Source of the DNA: Labilithrix sp.
GTDB lineage: Bacteria; Myxococcota_A; Polyangia; Polyangiales; Polyangiaceae
Direction: 5' to 3'
NCBI GenBank assembly: GCA_019637195.1
Contig: JAHBWA010000008.1
Location: 54,760 to 118,759 of the forward strand
DNA length: 64,000 nucleotides
In this document: in pieces, positions 26,229 through 34,455 of the stretch
Position numbering within the stretch: the first letter of the stretch is position 1
Layout of the letters: the number at the start of each line of letters is the position of its first letter
Notes under the pieces: generated by a model
The model's database searches: none
Told to the model about the DNA's origin: nothing
Seen by the model: only the letters and a program-made list of their open reading frames with translations
Program-made: the position numbers and the translations under genes

Positions 26229-27359
26229 TCAGCTCGGGCGCGTCGCCTTCTTCACGATCACGCTCCCGACGGAGTAGCCGGCGCCGAACGAGCAGATCAC
26301 GCCGACGTCGCCGTCCTCGATGCCGTCGCGGTTCTTGTGGAACGTGATGATGGATCCGCAGGAGCTCGTGTTCGCGTACTCCTCGAGCACGCTCGGCGCC
26401 TCCGCCTCCGTCGCGTCGCGGCCGAGGACCTTGCGCGCGATCCACTGGTTCATCGTGCCGTTCGCCTGATGGAGCCACATCCGCTTGATGCTCGTCGGCG
26501 CGATGCCGACGCTGTCGAGGTGACCGGAGACCAGGTCCGCGACCATCGGAGAGACGTCCTTGAACACCTTGCGGCCTTGCTGGACGAAGAGCTTGTCGGC
26601 GTCGTCGCGACGCTCGGGCGCGGTCCGGTTGAGGAACCCGGCGTTGTTCCGGATGTTGTTCGAGAACTTGGTCGCCAGGCGCGTGCCGAGGATCTCGTAG
26701 AACGAAGGCGCGCGCGTGGTCTCGGCGTCCTCGACCACGACGGCCGTGCACGCGTCACCGAAGATGAAGTGGCTCTCGCGATCGCGGAAGTTCAGGTGTC
26801 CGGTGCAGATCTCCGGGGAGACGACGAGCGCGCTCTTCACGCTGCCGGCGGCGATCAGATCGCGCGCGACGTTGATCCCGAAGGTCGCGGACGAGCAGGC
26901 GACGTTCATGTCGAACGCGAAGCCCTTCGCGCCGAGCGCGTCCTGCACCTCGACGCTGATCGCCGGATACGAGCGCTGCATGTTGGAGCAGGCGACGATG
27001 ACAGCGCCGAGGCGATCGGCCGTGGTGTTCGCCTGGGCGAGCGCCTCGCGCGCGGCGGCGAGCGCCATCTCGCACTGGATGGAATGCTGATCGTTGGTGC
27101 GCTCGGGGATGCGCGGCGCGAGGATCTCGGGGTCGAGGATGCCCGTGCGATCCATCACGTAGCGCCGGCCGATACCGGACGCGCTCGTGATGAACTCGGC
27201 GGACGAGGGCTCGAGCGCCTTCTTCTCGCCGCGCGCGATCGCGTCGGCGTTCTTCGCGTTCTCCGCCTCGACATAGGCGTTGAACGCCGCGACGAGCTCG
27301 TCGTTGGAGATCGAATACGGAGGGGTGAAGAGGCCGGTTCCTGTGATGGCGATGGGCAT
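26229..27359 (-). CDS. beta-ketoacyl-ACP synthase III-like thiolase-fold enzyme
   Basis: A 376-residue condensing enzyme. It has the Cys-His-Asn triad of KAS III: NVACSSATFG (Cys near residue 148), WLHQANGTMNQW (His near 300) and NTSSCGSI (Asn near 333). The C-terminal Gly-rich loop is FGAGYSVGSVIV. KAS III enzymes start fatty-acid or polyketide chains by condensing an acyl-CoA with malonyl-ACP. The protein is about 50 residues longer than E. coli FabH, with an insert around residues 30-60, so it may be a specialised starter-unit enzyme. ATG 27359 is used. The gene lies 118 bases downstream of the isochorismatase-fold gene on the same strand. Confidence 0.93.
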   Translation of the reverse strand: MPIAITGTGLFTPPYSISNDELVAAFNAYVEAENAKNADAIARGEKKALEPSSAEFITSASGIGRRYVMDRTGILDPEILAPRIPERTNDQHSIQCEMALAAAREALAQANTTADRLGAVIVACSNMQRSYPAISVEVQDALGAKGFAFDMNVACSSATFGINVARDLIAAGSVKSALVVSPEICTGHLNFRDRESHFIFGDACTAVVVEDAETTRAPSFYEILGTRLATKFSNNIRNNAGFLNRTAPERRDDADKLFVQQGRKVFKDVSPMVADLVSGHLDSVGIAPTSIKRMWLHQANGTMNQWIARKVLGRDATEAEAPSVLEEYANTSSCGSIITFHKNRDGIEDGDVGVICSFGAGYSVGSVIVKKATRPS

Positions 27360-27477
27360 GGCGACGCTCGGAGTTCGAGTAGCCGGGATCGCGAGGGGCG
27401 GCAACCGGCTGGCAGATCCGGAGTTGCTGCACCGCGTCGAGCGTTCGCGGCTCCCGCGTACGCCAGCGGCCCGTGCC

Positions 27478-28098
27478 TCAGAAGGCCTGCACGCGCGGCC
27501 GCTTCCGCTGGCGCGCGAGGCGCGCGAAGTCGACCCGTGACGACGGCCTGACGTCGCCCGCGAGCGCGGTCTCGACGTGCTCGAGCGCGCGGCGCGTGAG
27601 CGACGGCGAGTTCGAGGCGGTGCAGTCGCTCGGGACGACCAGGCGATAGCCGCGCATGTGCGCGTCGTTGGCGGTGAAGAGGACGCAGAGGTTCGCGGCG
27701 AACCCCGTGAGCACCAGCGTGTGGACGCGGAGGTGCGCGAGGAGGAGCTCGAGCGGCGTCGAATAGAAGCCGGAGTGCTGCGGCTTGAGGATGAAGTAGT
27801 CTCCCGCTCGCGGCCGCAGACGCTCGATGATCGCGCTCGCCGGCAGCTCCGGCCGCGCGCACTCACGGACCGTCGTGGAGAAGTCGGAGCGCCAGCGGCC
27901 GAAGTTGTCGTTGACGTAGACGACGGGCACCCCCGCCGCTCGCGCGCGATCGCACAGCGCCTCGATCCTCCGCGCGGACCGCGCGGCGGCGCGAACCAGC
28001 CCGCGCGAGCCTTCGAAGTCGAAGTCGTTGATCACGTCGATGAGGAGCAGGGCGGTGTGACCGCGCCGCTCAGCGCGCCGCTTGGCTGCGCCGGCCAC
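27478..28098 (-). CDS. isochorismatase-family cysteine hydrolase
   Basis: A 206-residue protein with the catalytic Asp-Lys-Cys set of the family: LLLIDVINDFDF (Asp near 21), ILKPQHSGFYST (Lys near 103) and GFAANLCVLFTA (Cys near 140) with the preceding cis-peptide region. Members hydrolyse isochorismate, nicotinamide and other amides, so the substrate cannot be set. The C-terminal 30 residues are rich in Arg and Lys. The start overlaps the end of the hemerythrin gene by 29 bases. Confidence 0.93.
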   Translation of the reverse strand: MAGAAKRRAERRGHTALLLIDVINDFDFEGSRGLVRAAARSARRIEALCDRARAAGVPVVYVNDNFGRWRSDFSTTVRECARPELPASAIIERLRPRAGDYFILKPQHSGFYSTPLELLLAHLRVHTLVLTGFAANLCVLFTANDAHMRGYRLVVPSDCTASNSPSLTRRALEHVETALAGDVRPSSRVDFARLARQRKRPRVQAF

Positions 28099-28687
28099 CT
28101 GTCGCCCGCTTGCTCCGCGCCCCGGCCTTGCCGCGCGCGCCCCCGCTCGCCGCGCGTTTGCGCTTCGTGGTGCGCGCCCTTCGCTTCGGCGGGACGGTCC
28201 TCGTCCGGCCTGCGAGGACCTGCTGCAGATCCTCCCGGAGCGGGCGGCGGAAGTCCTTGGCCATCGCGGCTTCGAACCTCTCGAGCATCGCCTCTCCGAG
28301 CCGCTCGAGCGTCGCGGCGCCGGCCTTGCGCTCCATCTTGGGGAGGATCTCCTCCTCCTCCTCTTCCACGTGATGCTCGACCATCTCCTTGAGCACGGTC
28401 ACGAGATACTCGAACGTGGCGGCTCCGCGCGCCTTGTCGGCGCGGAAGATCGAGAACTCGATCAACCCGTGCTCGGCGATCCCTTCCAGCAAGGCTTCGT
28501 CCTCACCGAGGATCTTCTCGCAAGCGGGGTAGAAGATCTCACGCTCGATGGCGTCGTGGCTGACGAGCCGCGCGGCGATGTCGAGGAAGAGCTCCTCCTT
28601 CTCGTCCTTCCGTCGCGCCTTGTCGAACCGCTTGAAAAGGGCGGCGACCTCTCGATGCTGCTCCTTCAAGAGCTCCACTGCGTTCAT
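28070..28687 (-). CDS. hemerythrin-domain protein with a histone-like Lys/Arg tail
   Basis: A 205-residue protein. Residues 1-140 form the four-helix hemerythrin HHE domain. Iron ligands are visible: LKEQHREV (His), VSHDAIEREIFYP (His and Glu), EHGLIEF (His) and EMVEHHVEEEEE (His pair). It would bind a di-iron centre and sense or carry O2, NO or iron. The last 50 residues (about 155-205) are almost all Lys, Arg, Ala, Gly and Ser, like bacterial histone H1-type tails, suggesting nucleic-acid binding. The gene is the first of the minus-strand hemerythrin, isochorismatase-fold and KAS III set. Confidence 0.9.
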   Translation of the reverse strand: MNAVELLKEQHREVAALFKRFDKARRKDEKEELFLDIAARLVSHDAIEREIFYPACEKILGEDEALLEGIAEHGLIEFSIFRADKARGAATFEYLVTVLKEMVEHHVEEEEEEILPKMERKAGAATLERLGEAMLERFEAAMAKDFRRPLREDLQQVLAGRTRTVPPKRRARTTKRKRAASGGARGKAGARSKRATGGRRSQAAR

Positions 28688-29276
28688 TCGTTCATTACCT
28701 CCGCCACGCCGACATGCACGTTCTCGACCATTCGGCGTCGATACCGCGCCGCCGCCAGACGAGGGGGGCGCGGCGGCGGCGACGCGGGCTCCTCGCGTGG
28801 CGGCTCCGTTCGCAGCGCGCTCGGGCGGACGCCGAGCGCAGCGCCGGCGAACGTCCGCCGCGGGATCTCGCGTCCGGCATGCGGCGTGCTGCTCACGGGC
28901 TCATGCACTCCGATCCCAAACGTGACGCCCAGAAAACCGAGGAAGCAGGACTGAACGCCGAGCCGCTCGCCGCGCCGCCGTCTGTGGCAAAACCGGACGC
29001 GCCGGGGGAGGAAGGCATCGAGACCGCACGCGAGCAGGCTCCGCCGACGAAGAAGGACGCCCCCAGGCCGCGGCAGGACTCGCTCGATCGCGAGCGCGCC
29101 GCCGGCGAAGGGATGCCCGCGCCGAGCTCCGATCGGTAGCGCGCCGATCAGGCTCGCGGCCGCCGACTTGCGCTTCGTCGGCGTCGGGGCCACGGCGGTC
29201 GCAGGGGATCGCGGGGACCGTGACGCTCGACGCCGAGCCGTCCCCCCCGCGACCTCGAGCGCCCCGCGCGGCTCGC
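28688..29276. other. 589-base intergenic region with at most one small doubtful gene
   Basis: This lies between the hemerythrin gene start (28687) and the stop of the HET-C-like gene (29277). The only plausible coding content is the small plus-strand frame at 28903-29139, described separately. I see no tRNA, repeat or strong hairpin. Confidence 0.5.
28903..29139 (+). CDS. possible small disordered protein
   Basis: A 78-residue frame beginning MHSDPKRDAQKTEEAG. It is rich in Pro, Glu, Asp, Lys and Ala, with balanced charge and no hydrophobic core, so it would be disordered. Its composition is more protein-like than the Arg-rich shadow frames around it. The ribosome-binding site is weak. It may be spurious. 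Confidence 0.3.
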   Translation: MHSDPKRDAQKTEEAGLNAEPLAAPPSVAKPDAPGEEGIETAREQAPPTKKDAPRPRQDSLDRERAAGEGMPAPSSDR

Positions 29277-30758
29277 TCACTTCGAGACGGCGGTGCTCGC
29301 GCCGCGCGGCGCGACCACGCCCGGGAGCCGCTTGCTTCGCACGGCGACGAACCCGTCGGGGACGCCGCCGACCTCGTCGCGCAGGAAGCCGGTGAGGTCG
29401 CTGCCCGTGCCCGTCACGAAGACCTTGCCCGAGAGCATCACAGCTCCCAGGACCGCGCGGAGGTCGACGCCGGACGCGCGCGGCGTCGCGTCGACCGCCC
29501 AGACCTTGCCGTCCAAGACGAGCGTGCCGGCGATGCGCCCCGACGCGCTCGAGAGGTCCAGCGTCGCGCGCTTGGTGCCCCAGACGACGTCGAACACGCC
29601 GGAGTACGGCGCGAGGTTCGGCGGCGGGACGGCGATCGCGAAGATCGGAGCCCCCTCGGGCGGCTGCCGCGGCGCGCCCCCGCCGGTCGCGACGCCGGGA
29701 GGAGCGGCCGCGAACATCCCGATGATCTGCGGGTACCAGGTCCGCTCCCACTGGTTCATCGGACAGTTCGGGGCCAGCGTGGAGCAGCGCGTCGCGCTCC
29801 ACGCCGAGAGCAGCTGCGTCGCCTGAAAGACCTTCGAGACCGGCGTCTCGTAGCCCCACTGACCGGCCGCGGCCGACATCCGCTGCGCCCGGTACCAGGC
29901 GGCGTTCACGCCGGCGTTGTCGCCGAAGCCGACGACCGACGACCAGAACGCGGGATCGGCGATCCAGCTCTCGAAGCGCTTCGCGACGTCGTAGGTGGCC
30001 TCCGCCGCCATCATGATGGCGACGAGCCCGTTGCGACGACGCGCGCCGTCGTGGTTGAGCCCGCACTGCTTCTGGCTCTGACCGCCCGTGCATTCTTCGT
30101 AGGCGTCTCCGTGCCCGGGGAACTGCGGGAGCCCCGGGGGTGGCCCGCCGTAGAAGCTGCCGGCGTGACCGCTGAGGAGCCCCTTCTCGTCCGAGGCGAC
30201 CGCCCACCGGCCCTGGAGGAGCGGGCTCTCCCAGAGGTCTCGCGGCAGATCGTCCATCGTCACGATCCGCGTCCCGCGCCAGCTCATCCAGTCGATGTCC
30301 GCGAACACGGAGTGCGAGTAGAAGTCCTGGATCGCGTGCAGCGTGATCCCGAGCACGTTGAGGACCGCCTGCGGATCGCGCCGGCTCTTCGCCTGGAGCA
30401 CCATCGTCCTGCTCGCGCGCTCCATCCAGGCGAACTCGCGGTCCACGCGCGCCGCGTTCCACAAGCTGTCGAAGTGGAAGAAGACCGAGATGTTCTTCGC
30501 CTTCTGGTCGTCGGAGCTGTCGTTGAACTGGATGTCCTTCGTGTTGACCATGTGGTCGACGTAGTAGTTCGCGGCCTGCGCGGCGCGGATCGCCGTGGGC
30601 CGAAAGCCGGCGCGCTTGAGCCCGCGCTCGGTGGCCGTGAAGTGCCCACCCGTGCTGAAGGCCTCGGCCGGTCGGGCGGCCAGCGCGGAGCCGACGAGCA
30701 CAGCGCCGAGGACAATCGCGTTTCGGAGGAGGGTTCGCATCGTGCTCGTACCTTTCAT
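29277..30758 (-). CDS. secreted HET-C / zinc-dependent phospholipase C-like protein
   Basis: A 493-residue exported protein with a signal peptide ending near RPAEAFS (about residue 34). After cleavage it begins FSTGGHFTATERGLKRAGF. Residues about 110-150 contain LGITLHAIQDFYSHSVFADIDW, which closely matches the G-x-x-L-H-x-x-Q-D-F-x-x-H-S core of HET-C and phospholipase C/P1 nuclease-like proteins. The His and Asp of this core are probable zinc ligands. The C-terminal 110 residues are beta-rich (GVFDVVWGTKRATLDLSSASG). The start overlaps the upstream stop (ATGA at 30755-30758); an in-frame ATG at 30740 has a better ribosome-binding site. Lipase activity is inferred only. Confidence 0.76.
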   Translation of the reverse strand: MKGTSTMRTLLRNAIVLGAVLVGSALAARPAEAFSTGGHFTATERGLKRAGFRPTAIRAAQAANYYVDHMVNTKDIQFNDSSDDQKAKNISVFFHFDSLWNAARVDREFAWMERASRTMVLQAKSRRDPQAVLNVLGITLHAIQDFYSHSVFADIDWMSWRGTRIVTMDDLPRDLWESPLLQGRWAVASDEKGLLSGHAGSFYGGPPPGLPQFPGHGDAYEECTGGQSQKQCGLNHDGARRRNGLVAIMMAAEATYDVAKRFESWIADPAFWSSVVGFGDNAGVNAAWYRAQRMSAAAGQWGYETPVSKVFQATQLLSAWSATRCSTLAPNCPMNQWERTWYPQIIGMFAAAPPGVATGGGAPRQPPEGAPIFAIAVPPPNLAPYSGVFDVVWGTKRATLDLSSASGRIAGTLVLDGKVWAVDATPRASGVDLRAVLGAVMLSGKVFVTGTGSDLTGFLRDEVGGVPDGFVAVRSKRLPGVVAPRGASTAVSK

Positions 30759-32287
30759 TTTGCCGTCTTCGGTGCGTCGAGGACCGCCGGCGCGGCCCCG
30801 CTCGCGAGCGCGAGCGCGACGCCGCGGGTCGCGCCGTCGCGGGTGAGCGTGCCGACGAGGCGGCGCGCGCCGCCGTCTCCGACGAGGTAGCCGTTGAGCA
30901 CCCCCGGGCTCCCGCTCGGGTAACGCACGGCGAGATCGATGCTGCTCCCCTGGAGCCGAAGCGTCGTCACCACCGCCTCGACGGAGCCGTCCGAGAGCGT
31001 CCCGCGGAGGACGCCGTTGGGGTACGACGGATCCTTCGAGGCCAGGTAGAGCAGGTTCGCGTTGCTGGTCGCCGCGCCGACGCTCCCGCTGTAGCGACCG
31101 GCGTAGGCGCGCGCGTCGACGGGCCGGTATCTGAACGGCGGGAGCGTCGTGTCTGTCTGGCCGGCGCCGTACTCGATCTTGTAGGAGAGGGTGTAGACGG
31201 CGCCGTCGCCCTCGAGCTTCTCGACGACGTTCTGCGTCTTGTTCTGCATGCTCACCGCCGTCCCGTAGTCGACGATCGGGTAGGTGAAGTCGATCTCGTC
31301 GTCGTTGCCGAGGTCGCCCTCGATCAACGTGATCTGGGCGCCGACGGCCTCGCCGACGGTCAGCGCGCGCCGCAGATCGCCGTCGGGGAAGACGGCCTGG
31401 TCGACGTTCTTCGTGTCGCCGGACTCGACGTTCGAGAAGGCCTTCTGGACGAACCACGCCCGCTGGTTCGCCGGGGTCGTGTGGCTGCCGACGATGTTGA
31501 GGTACGGATCGTCGCCGTAGAACCACGACGTCATGTCCTGCTCGTCGAAGCACTTGAGCTTCAGGAGCGTGATCTTCACCGGGACCCGGAGCGTCCGCGT
31601 GACGGTCGGGGTCGGGGTGCCGCCCGTCGGATCGAGGACGGCGCCGGCGAGCGTCGGCCGGAGCGCGCCGCTCGGCGCCGGACCGAGGCTGGCCGCCTTC
31701 GGCGGCGCCGTGACGAGCGCCTGCGGCGTCAGGCGGATCCCGCGGGCCGTCGCGGCCTTCGTGTCGGTGAGGCGGATCGACGTCCCTTTGAGGCTCGTCT
31801 CGGTCACGACGCCGCTCGGCAGCGTCCACGCCGCGTTGCCACGATGCTCGGACGGTTGACCGAGGCTGGTCGAGAGGCGCGTCACGCGCGCCCGGTCATC
31901 GGCGCGGTAGACGCCCTTCACCGACAGGACGACGCCGTCCTTGCCCGTGACGTACAGGCGCTTGAACGGCTCCGACGCCGGGAGCACGACGCGGACGCGG
32001 TTGAGCGTCACGGCGCCGATGACGCGGTTCCTCCGCGAGCAGCTCACGCCCGCCGCCGCGCACTTCGCGTCGACCGCGGACATCGGACCACCGACGGCGA
32101 TGCCTCCGACCTCGGTCGAGGAAGGCACCTGCGCCGGGCTCGGAGCCGGAGGCGCGGGTGTGCGGGCAGCCGCGGTCGCGGGGGGCGCGGCGGCGCCGCC
32201 CCGTACCTGAGCGTGTCCCGGTCCCGACACCATCACGGTCGAGAGCAGCGCGAGCGGAGCGAGCTGGCGAAGCGGAGCGGACGACAT
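30755..32287 (-). CDS. secreted protein of unknown function
   Basis: A 510-residue exported protein with a signal peptide ending near GHAQVRG (about residue 27), then an Ala/Pro/Thr linker to about residue 65. A domain of about 70-200 includes CAAAGVSCSRRN and ends near GIRLTPQALV. The C-terminal part (about 250-510) is beta-rich and includes LKCFDEQDMTSWFYGDDP. It ends with repeated R-G-T-L-S-D-G and V-G-T-L-T-R-D-G strands, resembling the beta-rich C-terminal part of the next gene. It is translationally coupled to the HET-C-like gene, so the two secreted proteins probably act together. It is divergent from the esterase at 32417. Confidence 0.79.
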   Translation of the reverse strand: MSSAPLRQLAPLALLSTVMVSGPGHAQVRGGAAAPPATAAARTPAPPAPSPAQVPSSTEVGGIAVGGPMSAVDAKCAAAGVSCSRRNRVIGAVTLNRVRVVLPASEPFKRLYVTGKDGVVLSVKGVYRADDRARVTRLSTSLGQPSEHRGNAAWTLPSGVVTETSLKGTSIRLTDTKAATARGIRLTPQALVTAPPKAASLGPAPSGALRPTLAGAVLDPTGGTPTPTVTRTLRVPVKITLLKLKCFDEQDMTSWFYGDDPYLNIVGSHTTPANQRAWFVQKAFSNVESGDTKNVDQAVFPDGDLRRALTVGEAVGAQITLIEGDLGNDDEIDFTYPIVDYGTAVSMQNKTQNVVEKLEGDGAVYTLSYKIEYGAGQTDTTLPPFRYRPVDARAYAGRYSGSVGAATSNANLLYLASKDPSYPNGVLRGTLSDGSVEAVVTTLRLQGSSIDLAVRYPSGSPGVLNGYLVGDGGARRLVGTLTRDGATRGVALALASGAAPAVLDAPKTAK

Positions 32288-32416
32288 GCGGGCGAAGGTG
32301 CCGGACGAGCGCGCGTCCGCGCAATGCGTTCTTGGACGACCACGGACACTCCTCTCGCCCACCGAGATCTCGTTGCCGTCGAGGTCCGCGTACGGCCGCG
32401 TGCTACCCTCCGTCGG

Positions 32417-33334
32417 ATGGGCAGACGCTCCTCGTCGTGGCTCTCGCTCGTGTTCCTGGTGACCGCCGCCGGCGCCTCGGCGACGTCGTTCGCCGTCGCC
32501 GGGTGCGCGGCGAGCGCGGATCCCGCCGGCACACGGCGGAGCAACGCCGGCGGCCAGGGTGACGACGGAGCCGACGGCGGCTCTGCGACGCCGGCGGCCG
32601 ACGGCGGGGCGCCGACATCGCGCGACGCGGGCGGCGACACCTCGAACGGCCCCGACAAGCCGAGCTGCAAGCACACGGCGCACAAGACGGGGCTCACGCC
32701 GCTCGAGCAGGCCGGCGGGCTCTCGTTTCACGTCTACGCGCCGGCGTCCTACGACGCGAACGTCGGTCACGCGGTCGTGGTCATCATGCACGGGCAAGAC
32801 TCGAACGGCGTCCCGGAGCTCGAGGCGCTCTGGAAGGACATCGCCGACGACGAGGGGCTCGTCCTCGTCGCGCCCAAGGGCTCGCGCGCGCCCACCGACG
32901 GGAGCCCGACGGGAGGCAACTGGGCGACCGGCGATCTGAACAAGGTGCTCGACCTCATCGCGGACGTCGACGACTGCTACAACGTCTTCACCAAGAAGCG
33001 CCTGCTCTGGGGCTTCTCCGCCGGGACCTTCTACGGGTACCTCCTCGGGCTCGGCGCCGCCGAGTACTTCTCGGGCCTCGCGATGGGCGGCGCCAACACC
33101 TCGTTCGCCCGGCAGAACGGCTTCGCGCCGTCGAGCGCCGCCTGGAAGATCCCGGTGAGCCACGTCCACGGGACGGGCGACTTCAACCCGATCGCCCAGA
33201 CCTACCAGGACCGCAACGACTTCCAGGCCGCGGGCCACGTCTTCACGCTGCACGAGCACTCCGGCGGGCACACGATCACGCCCGCGCAGGTGCGCCAGCA
33301 GTACGACGATCTGAAAGCGTCCACCGCTCCCTGA
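32417..33334 (+). CDS. secreted esterase lipoprotein (PHB-depolymerase-like alpha/beta hydrolase)
   Basis: A 305-residue lipoprotein. The signal ends near FAVAGCAAS (Cys near 30), followed by a Gly/Asp/Ala linker to about residue 75. The hydrolase domain has VVVIMHGQDSNG (oxyanion region), the nucleophile motif WGFSAGTFYGY (Ser near 200) and a C-terminal EHSGGHTI (His near 287). This is the layout of secreted esterases related to polyhydroxybutyrate depolymerase and feruloyl esterase. The substrate is unknown. The stop codon falls in the first unit of a 63-base tandem duplication. Confidence 0.88.
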   Translation: MGRRSSSWLSLVFLVTAAGASATSFAVAGCAASADPAGTRRSNAGGQGDDGADGGSATPAADGGAPTSRDAGGDTSNGPDKPSCKHTAHKTGLTPLEQAGGLSFHVYAPASYDANVGHAVVVIMHGQDSNGVPELEALWKDIADDEGLVLVAPKGSRAPTDGSPTGGNWATGDLNKVLDLIADVDDCYNVFTKKRLLWGFSAGTFYGYLLGLGAAEYFSGLAMGGANTSFARQNGFAPSSAAWKIPVSHVHGTGDFNPIAQTYQDRNDFQAAGHVFTLHEHSGGHTITPAQVRQQYDDLKASTAP

Positions 33335-33450
33335 TCGCTCGAGCCCCGCTCGACACGACCGCGTAGTCGGCCGTCGAGGACGTCCGTCGCTCCCTGAGCC
33401 GCTCCCTGAGCGTCGACACGACCGCTCGGCCGGCCGTCGGCGTACGCCGC
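33325..33450 (+). repeat. 63-base tandem duplication after the esterase gene
   Basis: CGCTCCCTGA at 33325 recurs at 33388, CGACACGACC at 33351 recurs at 33414, and GGCCGTCG at 33369 recurs at 33432, all at an offset of 63 bases. The copies have diverged between these anchors. The first unit contains the esterase stop codon. An extra CGCTCCCTGAG lies at 33400. Apart from this the 262-base gap to the protease gene shows nothing I recognise. Confidence 0.75.
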
Positions 33451-33596
33451 GCCCCCCTCCCTGCCGACGCGCCTCAGCTGGATCTCGGCGCAGGGACCTG
33501 CGTCGCGCGCGATCCAGGCCGATCGGCGAGCGACAGTGAAATTGTGCGCTCAGCCTGGCCGAATAGGCGGGCATGTAGGTTGCTGTCGTTCCCACC

Positions 33597-34424
33597 ATGC
33601 ACACGCGCTCCTTCGTCGCCGCTGGTCTCGCGGTCCTCGGTCTCGTGAGCGGCTGCGCGGCCGAGAGCGGCGGCGCCGAGAGCGACAGCGAGCCCGAGGC
33701 CGCGGCGACGGACGCCATCGTCGGCGGCGCCGAGACGAAGGCGGTCGCCGCCGTCGGCTACCTCGTCGCGGTCCTGAAGAAGGGCGACAAGACGTACACG
33801 ACGGGCCCGTTCTGCACCGGGACGCTCATCGCGCCGGACGTGGTCCTGTCCGCAGGTCACTGCTTCCCCGAAGGACGTCCGGCGCCCGAGGGCTATACGC
33901 TCGCCGGCTTCGCGTTCGGGACGGGGACGGTCGACGCGGGCGAGCTCACGATGGTCTCGACGCTCGAGACGCATCCCAAGTTCACCGCTGAGCACGATTA
34001 CCAGCACGACGTAGCCTGGCTCGTCCTCGAGAAGCCGGTGCGAAACGTCGCCGTGGGGAAGGTGCGCCGCTCGGCGCATCGCGGTCACTGCGACTACGTC
34101 GCGATCGGATACGGCGTGAACAAGGAGGGAGCGTTTCCCGACGACGAGCTCGCCCCCGGCGAGTCCGGCGTCCGCAAGTCCCTCGCGATGTGCGCGGACC
34201 GCGGCCTCGTCGAGGGCATGATCCAGACCTACAACGGCGACCGAGGCACGCCGTGCTACGGCGACAGCGGAGGGGCGCTCCGCGTGAAGGACACGATGGA
34301 GATCGTGGGGGTCACCAGCTTCGGAACCAGCGGGTGCGAGAAGAACGGCTACGTCTACTACGCGCCGCTCGCGAAGAACCTCGACTTCATCGACGAAGGG
34401 CTCGCGCGGTCGAAGCACAGGTAG
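33597..34424 (+). CDS. secreted trypsin-like serine protease (lipoprotein)
   Basis: A 275-residue protein of family S1. The signal ends in GLVSGCAAES (Cys20 probably lipidated), followed by an acidic propeptide. The mature N-terminus begins IVGG at residues 41-44, the usual activation site. The catalytic triad is visible: VLSAGHC (His88), YQHDVAWLVL (Asp near 141) and CYGDSGGAL (Ser near 222). Cys pairs flank the active site. It probably acts outside the cell, in line with the predatory or scavenging life of myxobacteria. The activating protease is unknown. Confidence 0.95.
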   Translation: MHTRSFVAAGLAVLGLVSGCAAESGGAESDSEPEAAATDAIVGGAETKAVAAVGYLVAVLKKGDKTYTTGPFCTGTLIAPDVVLSAGHCFPEGRPAPEGYTLAGFAFGTGTVDAGELTMVSTLETHPKFTAEHDYQHDVAWLVLEKPVRNVAVGKVRRSAHRGHCDYVAIGYGVNKEGAFPDDELAPGESGVRKSLAMCADRGLVEGMIQTYNGDRGTPCYGDSGGALRVKDTMEIVGVTSFGTSGCEKNGYVYYAPLAKNLDFIDEGLARSKHR

Positions 34425-34455
34425 CTCGCCGGCCGACTCCGAGCGGCGCGCCCGC

